DNA of 64,000 bases from Streptomyces griseoruber (GCF_001514205.1 NZ_KQ948763.1:933084-997083); one strand, 5' to 3'; counted from the stretch's first letter, positions 1-10,634 are shown. The notes: a model not told the origin generated them from the sequence alone. A program made the numbers and translations.

Positions 1-29
1 GCGGCTGAGAGGCTCGTGACGGACTCCTG

Positions 30-692
30 CTACGGCTGCACAAGTCCCTCGCGTACGGCCACCAGTGCGGCCTGGGTGCGCGATGTGAGGTCCAGCTTCG
101 TGAGGAGTTTGCTGACGTGGGTGCGGGCGGTGCGTTCGCTGATCTGGAGTCGGTCGGCGATGGCCTGGTTCGACAGGCCCTTGGCGACCAGGACGAGGAC
201 GTCGCGCTCTCGGGCGCTGAGCGCGGCCAAGCCGTGGGCGGGGGTGACCAGCCGTTGCGTGACCTGCCGGGTGACGGCCGTGTCGAGGAACACCTCGTTC
301 CTCTGGGAGGCCCTGATCGCGTTCTCCAGTTCGTCGGAGGAGGCGTCCTTGAGGACGTATCCGGACACGCCCCGGGCGAGGGCGGCGTGGACGCGTTCGA
401 TCTCGGAGAAGCTGGTCAGGATGACCGTACGGACATGCGGGTACCTCTGGGCGATTGCTTCCGCGGTCTGGATGCCGTCCAGCCTCGGCATCTGCAGGTC
501 GAGCAGGACGACATCGGGGAGTTCGCCCCGTACGTGCATCCCGCCCAGCCTCTCCAAGGCCTCCTGGCCGTCGACGGCCTCCCCGACGAGGATGATGTCG
601 TCGGTGAACTCCAGGAAGCTCGCGATACCGCGCCGGACCACGGCGTGATCGTCCACGACGAACACCCTGATCTCCGTGGTCTGTTCGCTCAT
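30..692 (-). CDS. NarL/LuxR-type response regulator
   Basis: Two-component response regulator of 220 aa. An N-terminal receiver domain (about residues 8-125) has the acidic pair DD at 14-15, the phospho-acceptor D65 in VVLLDLQMP, and the conserved K of YVLKDA. A C-terminal LuxR helix-turn-helix follows, with LSARERDVLVLVAKGLSN and the ERTARTHVSKLL recognition region, so it should bind DNA after phosphorylation. The start is the ATG at 692, which overlaps the stop of the sensor kinase gene as ATGA, so the two are translationally coupled and form a kinase-regulator pair. Longer in-frame starts upstream lie inside the kinase gene and give a low-complexity Arg/Gly leader, so I rejected them. The signal and target genes cannot be read from the sequence. 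Confidence 0.93.
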   Translation of the reverse strand: MSEQTTEIRVFVVDDHAVVRRGIASFLEFTDDIILVGEAVDGQEALERLGGMHVRGELPDVVLLDLQMPRLDGIQTAEAIAQRYPHVRTVILTSFSEIERVHAALARGVSGYVLKDASSDELENAIRASQRNEVFLDTAVTRQVTQRLVTPAHGLAALSARERDVLVLVAKGLSNQAIADRLQISERTARTHVSKLLTKLDLTSRTQAALVAVREGLVQP

Positions 693-2235
693 GCCGTCCC
701 CTTGTCCCGCTGCTCCGCGCCGACGTACGGGACCGGTAGCTCGGCCCGTACCCGGGTGCCTCTCTTCTCGGCCGTGACCGCGACCGAACCGCCCCATCTG
801 CTGGCCCGGTCCCGCATGGAGACCAGACCGTAGCCGCTGCGCTCGGCGGCGTCGGTCGGCACACCGAGTCCGTCGTCGACCACGTCGATCCGCAGGCGGC
901 GCCGGTCCGTTTCGCGCCAGGCGCTGACACGGACGAGGGTCGGCGCGGCGTGCTTGACCGCGTTGTGCAGGGCCTCGCTGATGATCTGGTACACGTCCTC
1001 GGTGAAGGCCGGTTCCTTGACGTCCTCTTCGAGCAGCGGGTCGACGGCGAGGTCGACACTCACGCCGTGCCGGCGTTCGATGCCCTCGGCCAGGGCGTGC
1101 AGGGCGGGCAGGAGTCCCAGCTTGGCGGAGACGGACGGCTGCAGCGCGAGCACGACGCCGCGCAGGTCGCGTTGGACCGCGTCGACCAGTCCCGTCACCT
1201 CGGTGGCGACGGCGTCGACCCGCGGCGCGAGCGGATCAGTGAGGCGCCGAGCGATACCGCCGAGCGCCTTGGCCTGCATGCCGATGGAGAACACGTGCTG
1301 GACCACCGAGTCGTGAAGGTCACGTGCCAGTCTCTTGCGTTCCTCGCGCCGGACGGCGTCGCGTTCCTCGTGGATCAGGGTGGCGTAGTCGACGGCGAGC
1401 GCCGCCTGCTCGGCCATGGCGCCCAGGAAGTCCAGGATCACCGGAGTCGCCCCGGGACCGGGGGCCAGGTAGACGTTGAGGGCGCCGAGCGCCTTGCCCC
1501 GGGAGAGCAGCGGGGTGCTGACGAAGTCCTCCCAGTCCAGCTGGGAGACGTAGGCGTGCATCGGCTCCCAGTTCGGGTCCGCCAGCATCTGCGCCCGTCG
1601 CCCCGGCAGGACGCACTGCCGTCGCTCGCCCATGCTGCGCAGCGTGGCCAGCTCGGCGCCCCGGTCGCGTGAGGCCATGAGCAGATCGAAGAAGGTCTCC
1701 ACGTCCGAGAAGCCCGCCGACCCCATGAGCTGCAAGCGGTCCCCGCCCGGCGCGAAGGTCATGATCTGGGTGCCTGCGATGCCGGGGGAGAGCTGTATCT
1801 CGGCGGCCATCGCGCCCAGGACCTCCTCCAGGGAGCTGTTGGATGCCGTGCTCGCCGCGGTCCGCGCCAGCGCCGCCACGCGCCGGTGCTGTTGCTGCTG
1901 CTCGGTGACTCACGGAAGACGACCAGAGTGCCCTCGACACCGAGGTGCACGTCGGCCCCCTCCGTGTAGGCGAGCCACCGGGGAGACTGCGCGTCGGCCA
2001 ACCAGGTGCACAGGCTTTCGCCCGGTTCGGCACCGGCCTCCACCGTGAAGGGCGCCCGCACCCCCGCCAGCAGCCGGCGGGTGCCGCCGAGGACGGCCGC
2101 CCCGGCGCGGTTGACCCACCGGATCGTTCCGTCGGCGCCCACGAGAGCCACGCCCGTCGGCAGACCGTCGAGCGCCGGCTCCCACGCGTCAGTCGTCACC
2201 GCAGCTCCCTCACGGCCGTCGGATACGTACGTCAT
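689..2235 (-). pseudogene. PAS/GAF sensor histidine kinase, frameshifted
   Basis: Partner kinase of the adjacent response regulator, split over two frames. The upstream frame (start near 2235, or GTG at 2199) encodes a PAS-like domain with GVALVGADGTIRWVNRAG, ending in GTLVVFRE. The downstream frame resumes with EQQQQHRRVAALARTAAS, then a GAF domain, the dimerisation/phospho-acceptor box RLARDLHDSVVQHVFSIG of the HisKA_3 (NarX/DegS) type, and a HATPase domain with DDGLGVP and GYGLVSMRDRA. Restoring one base near 1909 would read FREVTEQQQQ, the usual form, so a single-base deletion or a sequencing error explains the break. The HisKA_3 kinase matches the LuxR-type partner. If the shift is real, a protein started inside the gene would lack the PAS sensor but keep GAF and kinase domains. 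Confidence 0.82.
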
Positions 2236-2360
2236 CTGTCCTCACCGAGCCACCCACGATCACCACGCTCGTCGCGCCGTACGCCCGACGCGCGGTCCGG
2301 CGCGTTCCTCCTAGTGTCGGACAGGCGACGCTTCCCGGACTGATCGTCCGCCGATAAGCC

Positions 2361-2400
2361 TGTGCGGATGCCCGGCACCGGTGTCCCGGGCATCCGCACA
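2361..2400. terminator. Strong intergenic hairpin
   Basis: Perfect 15-bp inverted repeat (TGTGCGGATGCCCGG and its complement) around a 10-nt loop. It lies 19 bp beyond the purU stop and upstream of the kinase gene. There is no T-run, as usual for Streptomyces terminators. It would end the ligM-like/purU transcript. Confidence 0.8.
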
Positions 2401-2418
2401 CGCGGTTGTCGGCGGCTC

Positions 2419-3288
2419 TCAGTCCGCGAAGACCACGGTCGTCCGCCCGTTGAGCAGCACCCGGCTCTCCAGGTGGTGGCGTACGGCCTGGGCCAGCACC
2501 CGCCGCTCGATGTCACGGCCCTTGCGGACCAATTGCTCCGGCGTGTCCCGGTGGGTGACGGGCTCGACGTCCTGGGCGAGGATCGGCCCCTCGTCGAGGT
2601 CGCCGGTGACGTAGTGCGCCGTGGCGCCGATCAGCTTCACCCCGCGCGCGTACGCCTGGTGGTACGGCTTCGCGCCCTTGAACCCGGGCAGGAACGAGTG
2701 GTGGATGTTGATGCACCGGCCTTCCAGAGCCGTCGAGAGCTCGTCCGACAGGATCTGCATGTACCGGGCCAGGACGACGAGGTCGACCCGGTACTCGTCG
2801 ACCAACGCGAGCAGCTTGGCCTCCTGCTCGGGCTTGTTCTCCCTGTTCACCGGCAGGTGGTGGAAGGGGACGTCCGCCAGGTCGATGTGCCGGTACACCT
2901 CGCGCGGATGGTTGGACACCACGCCCACCACGTCCATGGGCAGCTCGCCGATGCGCCAGCGGTAGAGCAGGTCCGCGAGACAGTGGTCGAGCTTGGAGGC
3001 CATGATGAGGACCTTCATTCGCGCCTCGTGCCCGGTGATGGTCCATGAGGCGTCGAGCGGCGTGAGGCTCGCGGAGACGTTCTCCCGTACGACGGACTCG
3101 TTCACGCCGGGCGGGACCGCGAAGGCGAGGCGGCAGAAGAAACGGCCGGAGAGCGGGTCGTTGAAGTGGCTGGCTTCCTGGATGTTGCCGCCGATCCGGA
3201 CGAGGCTCGTGGTGACCCGGCTGACGATCCCTGGGCGGTCCTCGCAGGCGAACTTCAGGGTGAACGTACTGGACATCTCAGTCGCCAT
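2419..3288 (-). CDS. purU: Formyltetrahydrofolate deformylase
   Basis: Hydrolyses 10-formyl-THF to formate and THF in the cytoplasm, balancing one-carbon pools. The 289-aa protein has the family architecture: an N-terminal ACT domain (about 8-85, [13 protein letters not shown]) and a formyltransferase-like catalytic domain (about 90-285) with [19 protein letters not shown] and the [16 protein letters not shown] segment carrying the catalytic His and Asp. Length is normal. The gene sits 15 bp downstream of a LigM/DesA-like O-demethylase, which hands methyl groups to THF. I infer that PurU regenerates free THF and vents excess one-carbon units as formate. A second ATG at codon 5 is an alternative start. 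Confidence 0.95.
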   Translation of the reverse strand: MATEMSSTFTLKFACEDRPGIVSRVTTSLVRIGGNIQEASHFNDPLSGRFFCRLAFAVPPGVNESVVRENVSASLTPLDASWTITGHEARMKVLIMASKLDHCLADLLYRWRIGELPMDVVGVVSNHPREVYRHIDLADVPFHHLPVNRENKPEQEAKLLALVDEYRVDLVVLARYMQILSDELSTALEGRCINIHHSFLPGFKGAKPYHQAYARGVKLIGATAHYVTGDLDEGPILAQDVEPVTHRDTPEQLVRKGRDIERRVLAQAVRHHLESRVLLNGRTTVVFAD

Positions 3289-3303
3289 TCCTCATCACGG
3301 TGA

Positions 3304-4587
3304 TCACGCCTGGTGCAGGTCGGCCCGGCGCCGGTCGGGCTTGTAGGGCGCGCGGGCGACGGTCGCCCGGATCGCCTTCTGCGGTCCGCCGGGCTCGCCC
3401 CAGTGGACGGTCACCTCGGTGCCCGGATCGCTGCGCGCGGCATCGACCGTGCACAGCGACAGCATCTGCCGGTAGTAGTAGCTGTAGCCCCGAGAGGTGG
3501 CCACGCCGACGACCTCGTCGTCGACGGTGACCTTGTCCGCCCACATGAAGCCGCGCTGGTCGCGGGGCATGTCCATGAAGGGGTAGTGCTCGCCCTGGCG
3601 GAACATGGAGGCGAACACGTCGGTCACGTCGTCGCCGTTCCACACCAGGGTCCGCATGACCCTGCGGGGTGCGGCCTTCTCGGCCTCCAGCGCCTCGCGG
3701 CCAAGGAAGTCGTGGTCGAAGTTGATGTTGCGGGCCCATCCGAGTTCGACGGGGCTGCGGTAGTAGTCACTGATCGCGGCGCCGTCGTAGGAGCCGGCGA
3801 TGTAGGCGGGCTGCGCGTACGACGGCATGGAGGAGGTGAAGAACTCCCGGTAGCCCGTCATGTCCTCGTCGAAGATGGCGGGGATGTAGTCGGTGCCGAT
3901 GGTGGGGAAACACGCCTCCAGGTGGTTGATCATGGTGGTGCGGGCGCCGAGCTTGCGGATCCCGAACTCCTGACCCGCCTCGACGACCGCGTCGTAGACC
4001 TCCTGTTTGGCGGCCATCGGCCCCTGGAGTTCGAAGCCGATCTCCCCGGCCATGCCCTGGCGCAGGGCCCAGACGTCGTGGCCCGCGATCTTGACGGAGT
4101 TGACCCACATGAACTTGGTGTCCCGCAGGTTCGAGGTCCCCGTGGCCTTCTCCAGCACCCTGACCGAGTCGGGCCCGGAGACCTGCAGGATGAACCAGTC
4201 GTCCCGCTCCACCTTGACGTCGTAGTCGGTCGTGCCGAGGTAGTGGCGGACCCAGAAGCCGCCGCGGCCGTGCAGCATGAACTCCTCGTCGCCGAAGCGG
4301 GTGAGGATGCCCTCGTGGATGACCTTGCCGTCCTGGTTGGTGTGGACAGCGTGCTTGGACTGGCCGACGGCGAACTTCGCGAAGCTGTTCACCGTGATGT
4401 CCCCGAGCATCTTGAGCGCGTCCGGCCCGGTGATCCGGTGCTGCCACAGGAACGACCAGTCCCCGATGTAGCAGGTGTTCTTCCAGGACATGCTCTCGTC
4501 GAGCCAGTCGGTGTACTCGGGCTGCCCGAACCGGCTCCAGGCGTAGCCCTCCAGAGGCGTGCGCATGCTGCTGACCGTGTAGTTCAT
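3304..4587 (-). CDS. THF-dependent aryl O-demethylase, LigM/DesA-like (GcvT fold)
   Basis: A 427-aa GcvT-fold protein. It matches, from memory, the vanillate/syringate O-demethylases LigM and DesA of sphingomonads rather than glycine-cleavage T protein: LRQGMAGEIGFELQGP, INFDHDFLGREALEAE and LVWNGDDVTDVFASMF all have direct counterparts in LigM. These enzymes transfer the methoxy methyl of lignin-derived aromatics to THF, giving 5-methyl-THF and a catechol-type product. Next to purU this makes a C1-disposal pair. I chose the ATG at 4587; the frame stays open upstream to 4917 but that stretch lacks the fold and contains an inverted repeat. Alternatives are a sarcosine or dimethylglycine demethylase-like enzyme. 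The substrate is inferred, the family is firm. Confidence 0.82.
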   Translation of the reverse strand: MNYTVSSMRTPLEGYAWSRFGQPEYTDWLDESMSWKNTCYIGDWSFLWQHRITGPDALKMLGDITVNSFAKFAVGQSKHAVHTNQDGKVIHEGILTRFGDEEFMLHGRGGFWVRHYLGTTDYDVKVERDDWFILQVSGPDSVRVLEKATGTSNLRDTKFMWVNSVKIAGHDVWALRQGMAGEIGFELQGPMAAKQEVYDAVVEAGQEFGIRKLGARTTMINHLEACFPTIGTDYIPAIFDEDMTGYREFFTSSMPSYAQPAYIAGSYDGAAISDYYRSPVELGWARNINFDHDFLGREALEAEKAAPRRVMRTLVWNGDDVTDVFASMFRQGEHYPFMDMPRDQRGFMWADKVTVDDEVVGVATSRGYSYYYRQMLSLCTVDAARSDPGTEVTVHWGEPGGPQKAIRATVARAPYKPDRRRADLHQA

Positions 4588-4757
4588 ATCGTCCCTCGCT
4601 GTGCGGGCCGGCCGAAATGCCTGGCGAGAACCGACCGTAGGCCGGTGACCAGCGACCGCGGAACGAGCGGATGACGCCGTCGGCCGGGTCCTTTGCCCGG
4701 CCGGAGACGCGACAAATGACGTAGGGGGCGGGCGGTCTGCCGGCTGCTCGGGGGGCT

Positions 4758-5728
<971 letters not shown>

Positions 5729-5752
5729 AGGGTTGCCCGGCCGTCGCGGACA

Positions 5753-5795
5753 GCGGAGGCGAGGCGTGCTCTTGCCTGAGCCGCCTCGCCTCCGC
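5753..5795. terminator. Hairpin terminator after marR
   Basis: Perfect 14-bp inverted repeat (GCGGAGGCGAGGCG and complement) with a 15-nt loop, beginning 25 bp after the marR stop. No T-run follows. Confidence 0.75.
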
Positions 5796-6065
5796 GACAG
5801 GGGGCGGCTCGTCGGCAGGCCCGCGCGTCAATGCTTCTGCCGCCGGTCGTCCTGTGCGTGGGCACGGCGCAGCGAGCGTGCCCCTGTTGGGCGGAGCGCC
5901 TCCTCGAAGAGGTCGAAGGCCCGCATCCGTACCCGTTTGCGCCGCTTGCCGGGCGGTCAGCCCGCCGCCCTCCGGGTGCCGCATGCCTTCCGGGTGCCGG
6001 CCAACGCGGACGCCGTCACCAGATCCGAGAAGACCCAGACCATACGACGCCGAAGTCAGTCATCG
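5796..6065. other. Non-coding gap
   Basis: Between the terminator of the MarR gene and the end of the leftward hydrolase gene I see no frame with recognisable homology and no further repeat. Confidence 0.5.
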
Positions 6066-6851
6066 TCATCCTCTGAGATGTCTTTCCTCAGGGTGTGACA
6101 CGTGGATGTACTGGTCGGCCCAGGCGCTGATGATGTGGGCGGCTCGCTGTGCCTGTCCTCGTGCGGTCAGGAGATGGTCTGCTCCTTCGAGCGCGACGAA
6201 GCTTCGCGGGTGTCGTGCCTCGAGGAAGATCTCCCCTGCGTTGGCGATGTCGACGGTGTTGTCGGTGGGCGCATGCAGGACAAGCAGCGGCAGGTTCAAC
6301 TCGCGTATCCGGTCGCGCAGGCGAGCATGGTGTACGTCTTCGACGAAGGCGCGCTTGAGGACCAGGCTCCTCCCGCCGACGAACCACTCGTGCGAGCCTT
6401 CACTGAGCACGCGATCCAGGATCGCGTCGTACTGCCGCTCGACGTGGCTGGGGTCGGCGGGCGCCCCGATCGTGGCGACCGCGCGGACGCCTGCCTCTGC
6501 CGCTGCGGCGATGGCGGCGGCGCCTCCCCATGAGTGCCCCACCAGCAGGTCTGCCGGAGTCCCTCGCTCCGCCATCAGAGTTGCCGCACGGACCGTGTCC
6601 TGGACCTTGATGGTGAAGGATCCGTCTCCCCAGTCGCCGTCGGAGTCTCCGATCCCGAGGTTGTCGTAGCGCAGCATTCCGATCCCCTCGCGTGCCAGTT
6701 GCTTGCTGACGCGCGAGGCGGCCGGCGAGTTCTTGCCGAGGGTGAATCCGTGGACGAAGATTCCCCAGCCTCGGATCTCGCCGTCCGGCAGGTCGATCGT
6801 TCCAGCCAGTTCGGGGCCGACGATGCTCTTGAATCTCACTTCTTCAGTCAT
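6066..6851 (-). CDS. Alpha/beta hydrolase
   Basis: A 261-aa cytoplasmic serine hydrolase. It has the oxyanion segment IFVHGFTLGKN, the nucleophile elbow GHSWGG, the acid region LHAPTDNTVD and the catalytic His in GADHLL. The sequence from RYDNLGIGDSDGDWG through TIGAPADPSHVERQY resembles the hydrolase half of the alpha/beta hydrolase-OsmC fusion proteins, but the OsmC half is absent and the gene simply ends. Start is the ATG at 6851, preceded by a purine-rich stretch; an upstream ATG at 6917 adds a leader unlike the family. It ends about 340 bp from the MarR gene and lies just downstream of the FMN-dependent glutamate synthase-like gene on the same strand, so the two may be co-transcribed. 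Substrate unknown. Confidence 0.85.
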   Translation of the reverse strand: MTEEVRFKSIVGPELAGTIDLPDGEIRGWGIFVHGFTLGKNSPAASRVSKQLAREGIGMLRYDNLGIGDSDGDWGDGSFTIKVQDTVRAATLMAERGTPADLLVGHSWGGAAAIAAAAEAGVRAVATIGAPADPSHVERQYDAILDRVLSEGSHEWFVGGRSLVLKRAFVEDVHHARLRDRIRELNLPLLVLHAPTDNTVDIANAGEIFLEARHPRSFVALEGADHLLTARGQAQRAAHIISAWADQYIHVSHPEERHLRG

Positions 6852-6858
6852 GTTGTGA

Positions 6859-8514
6859 TCACCTCGGCATGGACTGTCCGTGGGAGGGGAGATGAGGGCG
6901 ACACCGGCTGGTGCCACGTGCCTGCTCCGAGCAGGCGAGCAGTGAGCGCGGTGCTCGCCACTGTCGGCGCGTCAGACGGCCGGCTTCTGGACGGAGGTCG
7001 GCTGGGCGGCGAGCAGTGCGGCGATCTCGTCGGCGAGGTGCGGGCCGAGCTCGCCCACCGTCCTTGTAGCCGTAGACGCCGGCCAGGGTGCGGGCTTCGT
7101 AGTCGCCGTTCATGATCTCGATGTCTCTGGCCGTGATGAGTGCCGGGTGGGCGACACCGACGGCCGCCGAGACCTTCATCAGCTCCTTGCGGAGGGTGCG
7201 CAGGTAGACAGCGGCCCGGGTGGCCTTCGAGGCCGGGTCGAGGCCGCGGGCCAGCCACGGGTTCTGGGTGGCGACGCCGGTGGGGCACCTGTCGGTGTGG
7301 CACTTCTGCGACTGGATGCAGCCGATCGACAGCATCGCCTCACGGCCCACGTTGATCATGTCGGCGCCCAGAGCGAAGGCGACCGCTGCGTTCTCGGGCA
7401 GGCCGAGCTTGCCGGAGCCGATGAAGGTCAGGTCATCGGTGAGCCCCAGCTCGGCGAAAGCGCCGTAGACCCGGGAGAAGCCCATCCGGAACGGCAGCGA
7501 CACCGAGTCGGCGAAGGTCAACGGCGCCGCCCCGGTGCCGCCCTCGCCGCCGTCGATGGTCACGAAGTCGACTCCGCGGTCACCACGCGCCATCAGCGTG
7601 GCCAGCTCCTGCCAGAAGTCCATCTCTCCCACCGCGCTCTTGACCCCGACCGGCAGACCGGTCTCGGTGGCGAGCAGTTCGACGAAGTCGAGCATCGAGT
7701 CGACGTCGCTGAACGCGGTGTGGCGCGACGGGGAGGCGCAGTCCTTGCCGACCGGGATGCCGCGAATCTCCGCGATCTCCGGGGTCACCTTCGCGCCCGG
7801 CAGCATCCCGCCCAGCCCCGGCTTGGCGCCCTGGGAGAGCTTGATTTCGATCGCCTTGACCGGGGCGCCGGCGACCACGTCCTTGAGCTTGTCGAGGTGG
7901 AAACTGCCGTCCTCGTTGCGGCAGCCGAAGTACGCCGTACCGAGCTGGAGGACGAGGTCGCCGCCGTTGCGGTGGTACGGCGAAAGGCCGCCTTCGCCCG
8001 TGTTCTGCATCGTGCCCGCCAGCGCCGCCCCCTTGTTGAGCGCCGTGATCGCCGCGCCGGACAGGGATCCGAAGCTCATCGCCGAGATGTTCACCACGCT
8101 CGCCGGACGGAACGCCTTGGCGCGCCCGCGCGGCCCGCCCAGCACCTTGGCCGAGGGCAGTGGGGCCTGCGGGTCGTGCGCGTCGGGCAGCGTGTCGGCG
8201 AAGGTGCGCTGCTTCAGGTAAGCGTGCCCTTGCATGTGCTCGACGTCGGCGTCGGTTCCGAACCCGAAGTAGTTGTTCTCCCCCTTCGCCGACGCGTAGA
8301 TCCAGCTGCGCTGGTCACGGCTGAACGGGCGCTCCTCCTCATTGGAGGTCACGATGTACTGCCGCAACTCCGGTCCCACCGTCTCCAACAGGTACCGGGC
8401 GTGCCCGATCACCGGGAAGTTCCGGAGCAATGCGTGCTTCTTCTGGACCAGATCGCGGGCAGCCACCAGTGCCAATGCCGTTGCGGCGGCCGCGCCGATA
8501 CTCCGGGCGTGCAT
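6859..8514 (-). CDS. FMN-binding glutamate synthase family protein, 3' end frameshifted
   Basis: Resembles the FMN/Fe-S synthase domain of glutamate synthase large subunit, as a stand-alone protein with an N-terminal hydrophobic stretch (AAAATALALVAARDLV) that may anchor it. Visible features include SAMSFGSLSGAAITALNKGA (FMN site), KLSQGAKPG, TIDGGEGGTGAAPL and the iron-sulfur Cys motif GCIQSQKCHTDRCPTGVATQ. After KDG (near 7057) the frame changes: the alternative frame reads VGELGPHLADEI and on to a natural stop at 6972, whereas the main frame runs 113 bp further as Arg-rich sequence to 6859. I infer a small indel affecting only the last 30 or so residues. Start is the ATG at 8514. The physiological reaction of this stand-alone family is unclear. 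Confidence 0.82.
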   Translation of the reverse strand: MHARSIGAAAATALALVAARDLVQKKHALLRNFPVIGHARYLLETVGPELRQYIVTSNEEERPFSRDQRSWIYASAKGENNYFGFGTDADVEHMQGHAYLKQRTFADTLPDAHDPQAPLPSAKVLGGPRGRAKAFRPASVVNISAMSFGSLSGAAITALNKGAALAGTMQNTGEGGLSPYHRNGGDLVLQLGTAYFGCRNEDGSFHLDKLKDVVAGAPVKAIEIKLSQGAKPGLGGMLPGAKVTPEIAEIRGIPVGKDCASPSRHTAFSDVDSMLDFVELLATETGLPVGVKSAVGEMDFWQELATLMARGDRGVDFVTIDGGEGGTGAAPLTFADSVSLPFRMGFSRVYGAFAELGLTDDLTFIGSGKLGLPENAAVAFALGADMINVGREAMLSIGCIQSQKCHTDRCPTGVATQNPWLARGLDPASKATRAAVYLRTLRKELMKVSAAVGVAHPALITARDIEIMNGDYEARTLAGVYGYKDGGRARPAPRRRDRRTARRPADLRPEAGRLTRRQWRAPRSLLACSEQARGTSRCRPHLPSHGQSMPR

Positions 8515-8814
8515 GAACGTTCCTCTCCTCGATGCCCGACTCCACCGCCATGCGGTGGACGTCGATCGTGTCGTGTTGAGCGTTTGGCGCACCCGCCCTC
8601 TTCGGCTGGTGCAGCACGGGGCCGACGGCAGTCGGTGCGACATGCCGAGCGGGGGGTTGATGCAGAACGAGACAGCTTCGGCTGCGAGGCGGACGACGGT
8701 CTCGCCGGGCAGCGGCCGACGGAGCGGCGGCGCCGGTCTCACTGACCGTCACCATGGGGCCGGGACCCGGGACCGGACCTGCCGCCTTGATCAGGGCTTC
8801 GACGTTGACGGCTG
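8515..8814. other. Non-coding gap
   Basis: About 300 bases with no convincing gene between the glutamate-synthase-like start and the end of the membrane-protein gene. It should hold the promoter of the former; I could not pick out a clear -10/-35 or operator. Confidence 0.45.
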
Positions 8815-9642
8815 TCAGCCAGTCCGCCCCAGCGGTACCAGATCCTGGACACCCCTTGGCTCCGGGGGCAGGGTGCGGGGCCGAAACGGCACCACGTGCC
8901 CCGGAGGCTCCGCCGCACGCGAGGCGTCAGCAGCCGTGCGCGACTTCTCTTCTCGTGTCAGGAGACGCCCCGCGGCATACCAGGCCAGGAGCGGTACAGC
9001 CGCGGCCGACAGCGCTGAGAGCCATGGGCGGTCCGCGGTCGGGACCGCCGCCGCTGCCGAGGACAGCGCGATCAGCGTCACGGCGACCCGTGGCCGGACC
9101 TTCGTGGTGGTGGCGATCACCGCCAGAGCCATCAGCACGTACCAGCCCGCACGTACGCCGGGCATCGTCAGGTACTCACGGGCCAAGGGCACTTCTCCCA
9201 CCGGCCGGCCCTGCGCCGCGGCGAAGACGGCGAGACCGACCGTGCCGGACAGCAGCAATGCTGTGGCCAGGCGCGCGTAGACCTTCTGGTCCCGGTGGGC
9301 CAACCAGAGCAGGCTCAGCGCCACCAGGGGCAGCGGGGCGAGAGCGTGGATCCGGGTCAGCGCATGTACCGCGGTCTGCCCGAATGCCGCTCCCCTCTCC
9401 GCAAGGGTGGCCCCGTAAGGACGCAGGCGCTCGACGGTGGACGACGTCCAGACGGCCTTGCCGAAGGGCTCCTCACGGGCGGACAGGGCAAGGAGGACGA
9501 CGTACACGAGCCCGGTCCCGGCCACGCCCGCGAGCACGCGTCCCGGACTCCACCGGACCGCCGCAACTGGCGACGCGATCCCACTGCGGTGCGGCTCGGC
9601 CCGTGTGCGGCCGAAGCGATGGACATGGGCGGCGGATCTCAT
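8815..9642 (-). CDS. Multi-pass membrane protein of unknown function
   Basis: A 275-aa protein with about six hydrophobic segments, for example VLAGVAGTGLVYVVLLALS, LAPLPLVALSLLWLA, LATALLLSGTVGLAVFAAA and AGWYVLMALAVIATTT, and a charged Arg/Glu-rich C-terminal tail after residue 230. I do not recognise the family. Its ATG at 9642 overlaps the stop of the upstream oxidoreductase gene as ATGA, so it is the last gene of a coupled ribA-oxidoreductase-membrane protein operon. A role in redox or flavin physiology is only suggested by that neighbourhood. Confidence 0.72.
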   Translation of the reverse strand: MRSAAHVHRFGRTRAEPHRSGIASPVAAVRWSPGRVLAGVAGTGLVYVVLLALSAREEPFGKAVWTSSTVERLRPYGATLAERGAAFGQTAVHALTRIHALAPLPLVALSLLWLAHRDQKVYARLATALLLSGTVGLAVFAAAQGRPVGEVPLAREYLTMPGVRAGWYVLMALAVIATTTKVRPRVAVTLIALSSAAAAVPTADRPWLSALSAAAVPLLAWYAAGRLLTREEKSRTAADASRAAEPPGHVVPFRPRTLPPEPRGVQDLVPLGRTG

Positions 9643-10634
9643 CGGATCCCTGTGGCGTCAAGACGATTCGTCTTGGCCGCCTCCCACAGCGGTATGACGA
9701 CGGTCTTTCCGGTGGCGTGGCCGGCGCGGGTCTTGGCGATGGTGGCGGGGGCGTCGGCGAGCGGTACTTCGGTGTCGATACGGACGCGCAGTTCCCCGAT
9801 GGCGGCGAGTTCGGCGAGCGTGGTGAGCGTCTCGGCGGTGGGGTTGTTGGCGAGGTTGATGCCGCGGACGCCGCGGATGGCGAGGGTGTCGGGGTCGGTG
9901 GCGTGGTTGGTGCTGAGCAGGGTGCCACCGGTGCGGAGCAGGCCGGCGATGGGGTCGATGTCGCCTGCGGTGGGGGTGACGAGATCGATGACGGCGTCGA
10001 TGCCCTCGGGGTGGGCTGCGGTCACCTGCTCGTGGGTGGGGGCCTGGGTGAAGTCGATGACGGTGTGGGCGCCGAGCTCGCGCAGGTGGTCGGCCAGGTC
10101 GGGGGTTCCGGTGGCCAGGACGCGGGCGCCGAACCGGGCGGCGAACTGGATGGCCGACTGGCCGACGCCGCCGCTGGCGCCGTTGATGAGCAGGGTGTGT
10201 CCGTGTTCGAGGTGTGCGGCCTGGACGGCCTGGTAGGCGGTGACGCCGGCGGTGGGCAGCGCGGCGGCGAGGGTGTAGGAGAGGGTGTCGGGGATGAGGG
10301 CGATCTTGCCGTCCTGTTCGGCGAGGGTGTACTCGGCGTAGGAGCCCTGGCCCTGGGGCAGGCGCATGAACTGTCCGTAGACGCGGTCGCCGGGGCGGAA
10401 GCGGGTGACGCCGGGGCCTGTCTTTTCGACGACGCCGGCTCCGTCGGAACCCATGACCAGGGGGAAGGCGTGCTGGACGGAGTCCTTGAGGGCGCCGTCG
10501 GTGACTTTCCAGTCGAAGGGGTTGACTCCGGCGGCGTGGATGCGGACGAGGATCTCGCCGGGGCCGGGCTCGGGCGTGGGCAGGTCGACAAGTTCGGGCT
10601 GGGCACCGAATTCGGTGACGACGACGGCTTTCAT
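9639..10634 (-). CDS. NADPH:quinone oxidoreductase-like zinc-type alcohol dehydrogenase
   Basis: A medium-chain dehydrogenase/reductase of the quinone-oxidoreductase branch, 331 aa. The N-terminal GroES-like domain has EPGPGEILVRIHAAGVNPFDWK and GSDGAGVVEKTGPGV. The Rossmann domain carries LLINGASGGVGQSAIQFA, the NADP-binding motif. The structural and catalytic zinc Cys/His set of alcohol dehydrogenases is absent, as usual for this branch, so it probably reduces quinones or enones with NADPH. It starts 31 bp after the ribA stop on the same strand and overlaps the membrane-protein gene by 4 nt. The double MarR operator upstream of ribA should control all three. A different, truncated relative sits at the same position after the second ribA copy. 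Confidence 0.9.
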   Translation of the reverse strand: MKAVVVTEFGAQPELVDLPTPEPGPGEILVRIHAAGVNPFDWKVTDGALKDSVQHAFPLVMGSDGAGVVEKTGPGVTRFRPGDRVYGQFMRLPQGQGSYAEYTLAEQDGKIALIPDTLSYTLAAALPTAGVTAYQAVQAAHLEHGHTLLINGASGGVGQSAIQFAARFGARVLATGTPDLADHLRELGAHTVIDFTQAPTHEQVTAAHPEGIDAVIDLVTPTAGDIDPIAGLLRTGGTLLSTNHATDPDTLAIRGVRGINLANNPTAETLTTLAELAAIGELRVRIDTEVPLADAPATIAKTRAGHATGKTVVIPLWEAAKTNRLDATGIR

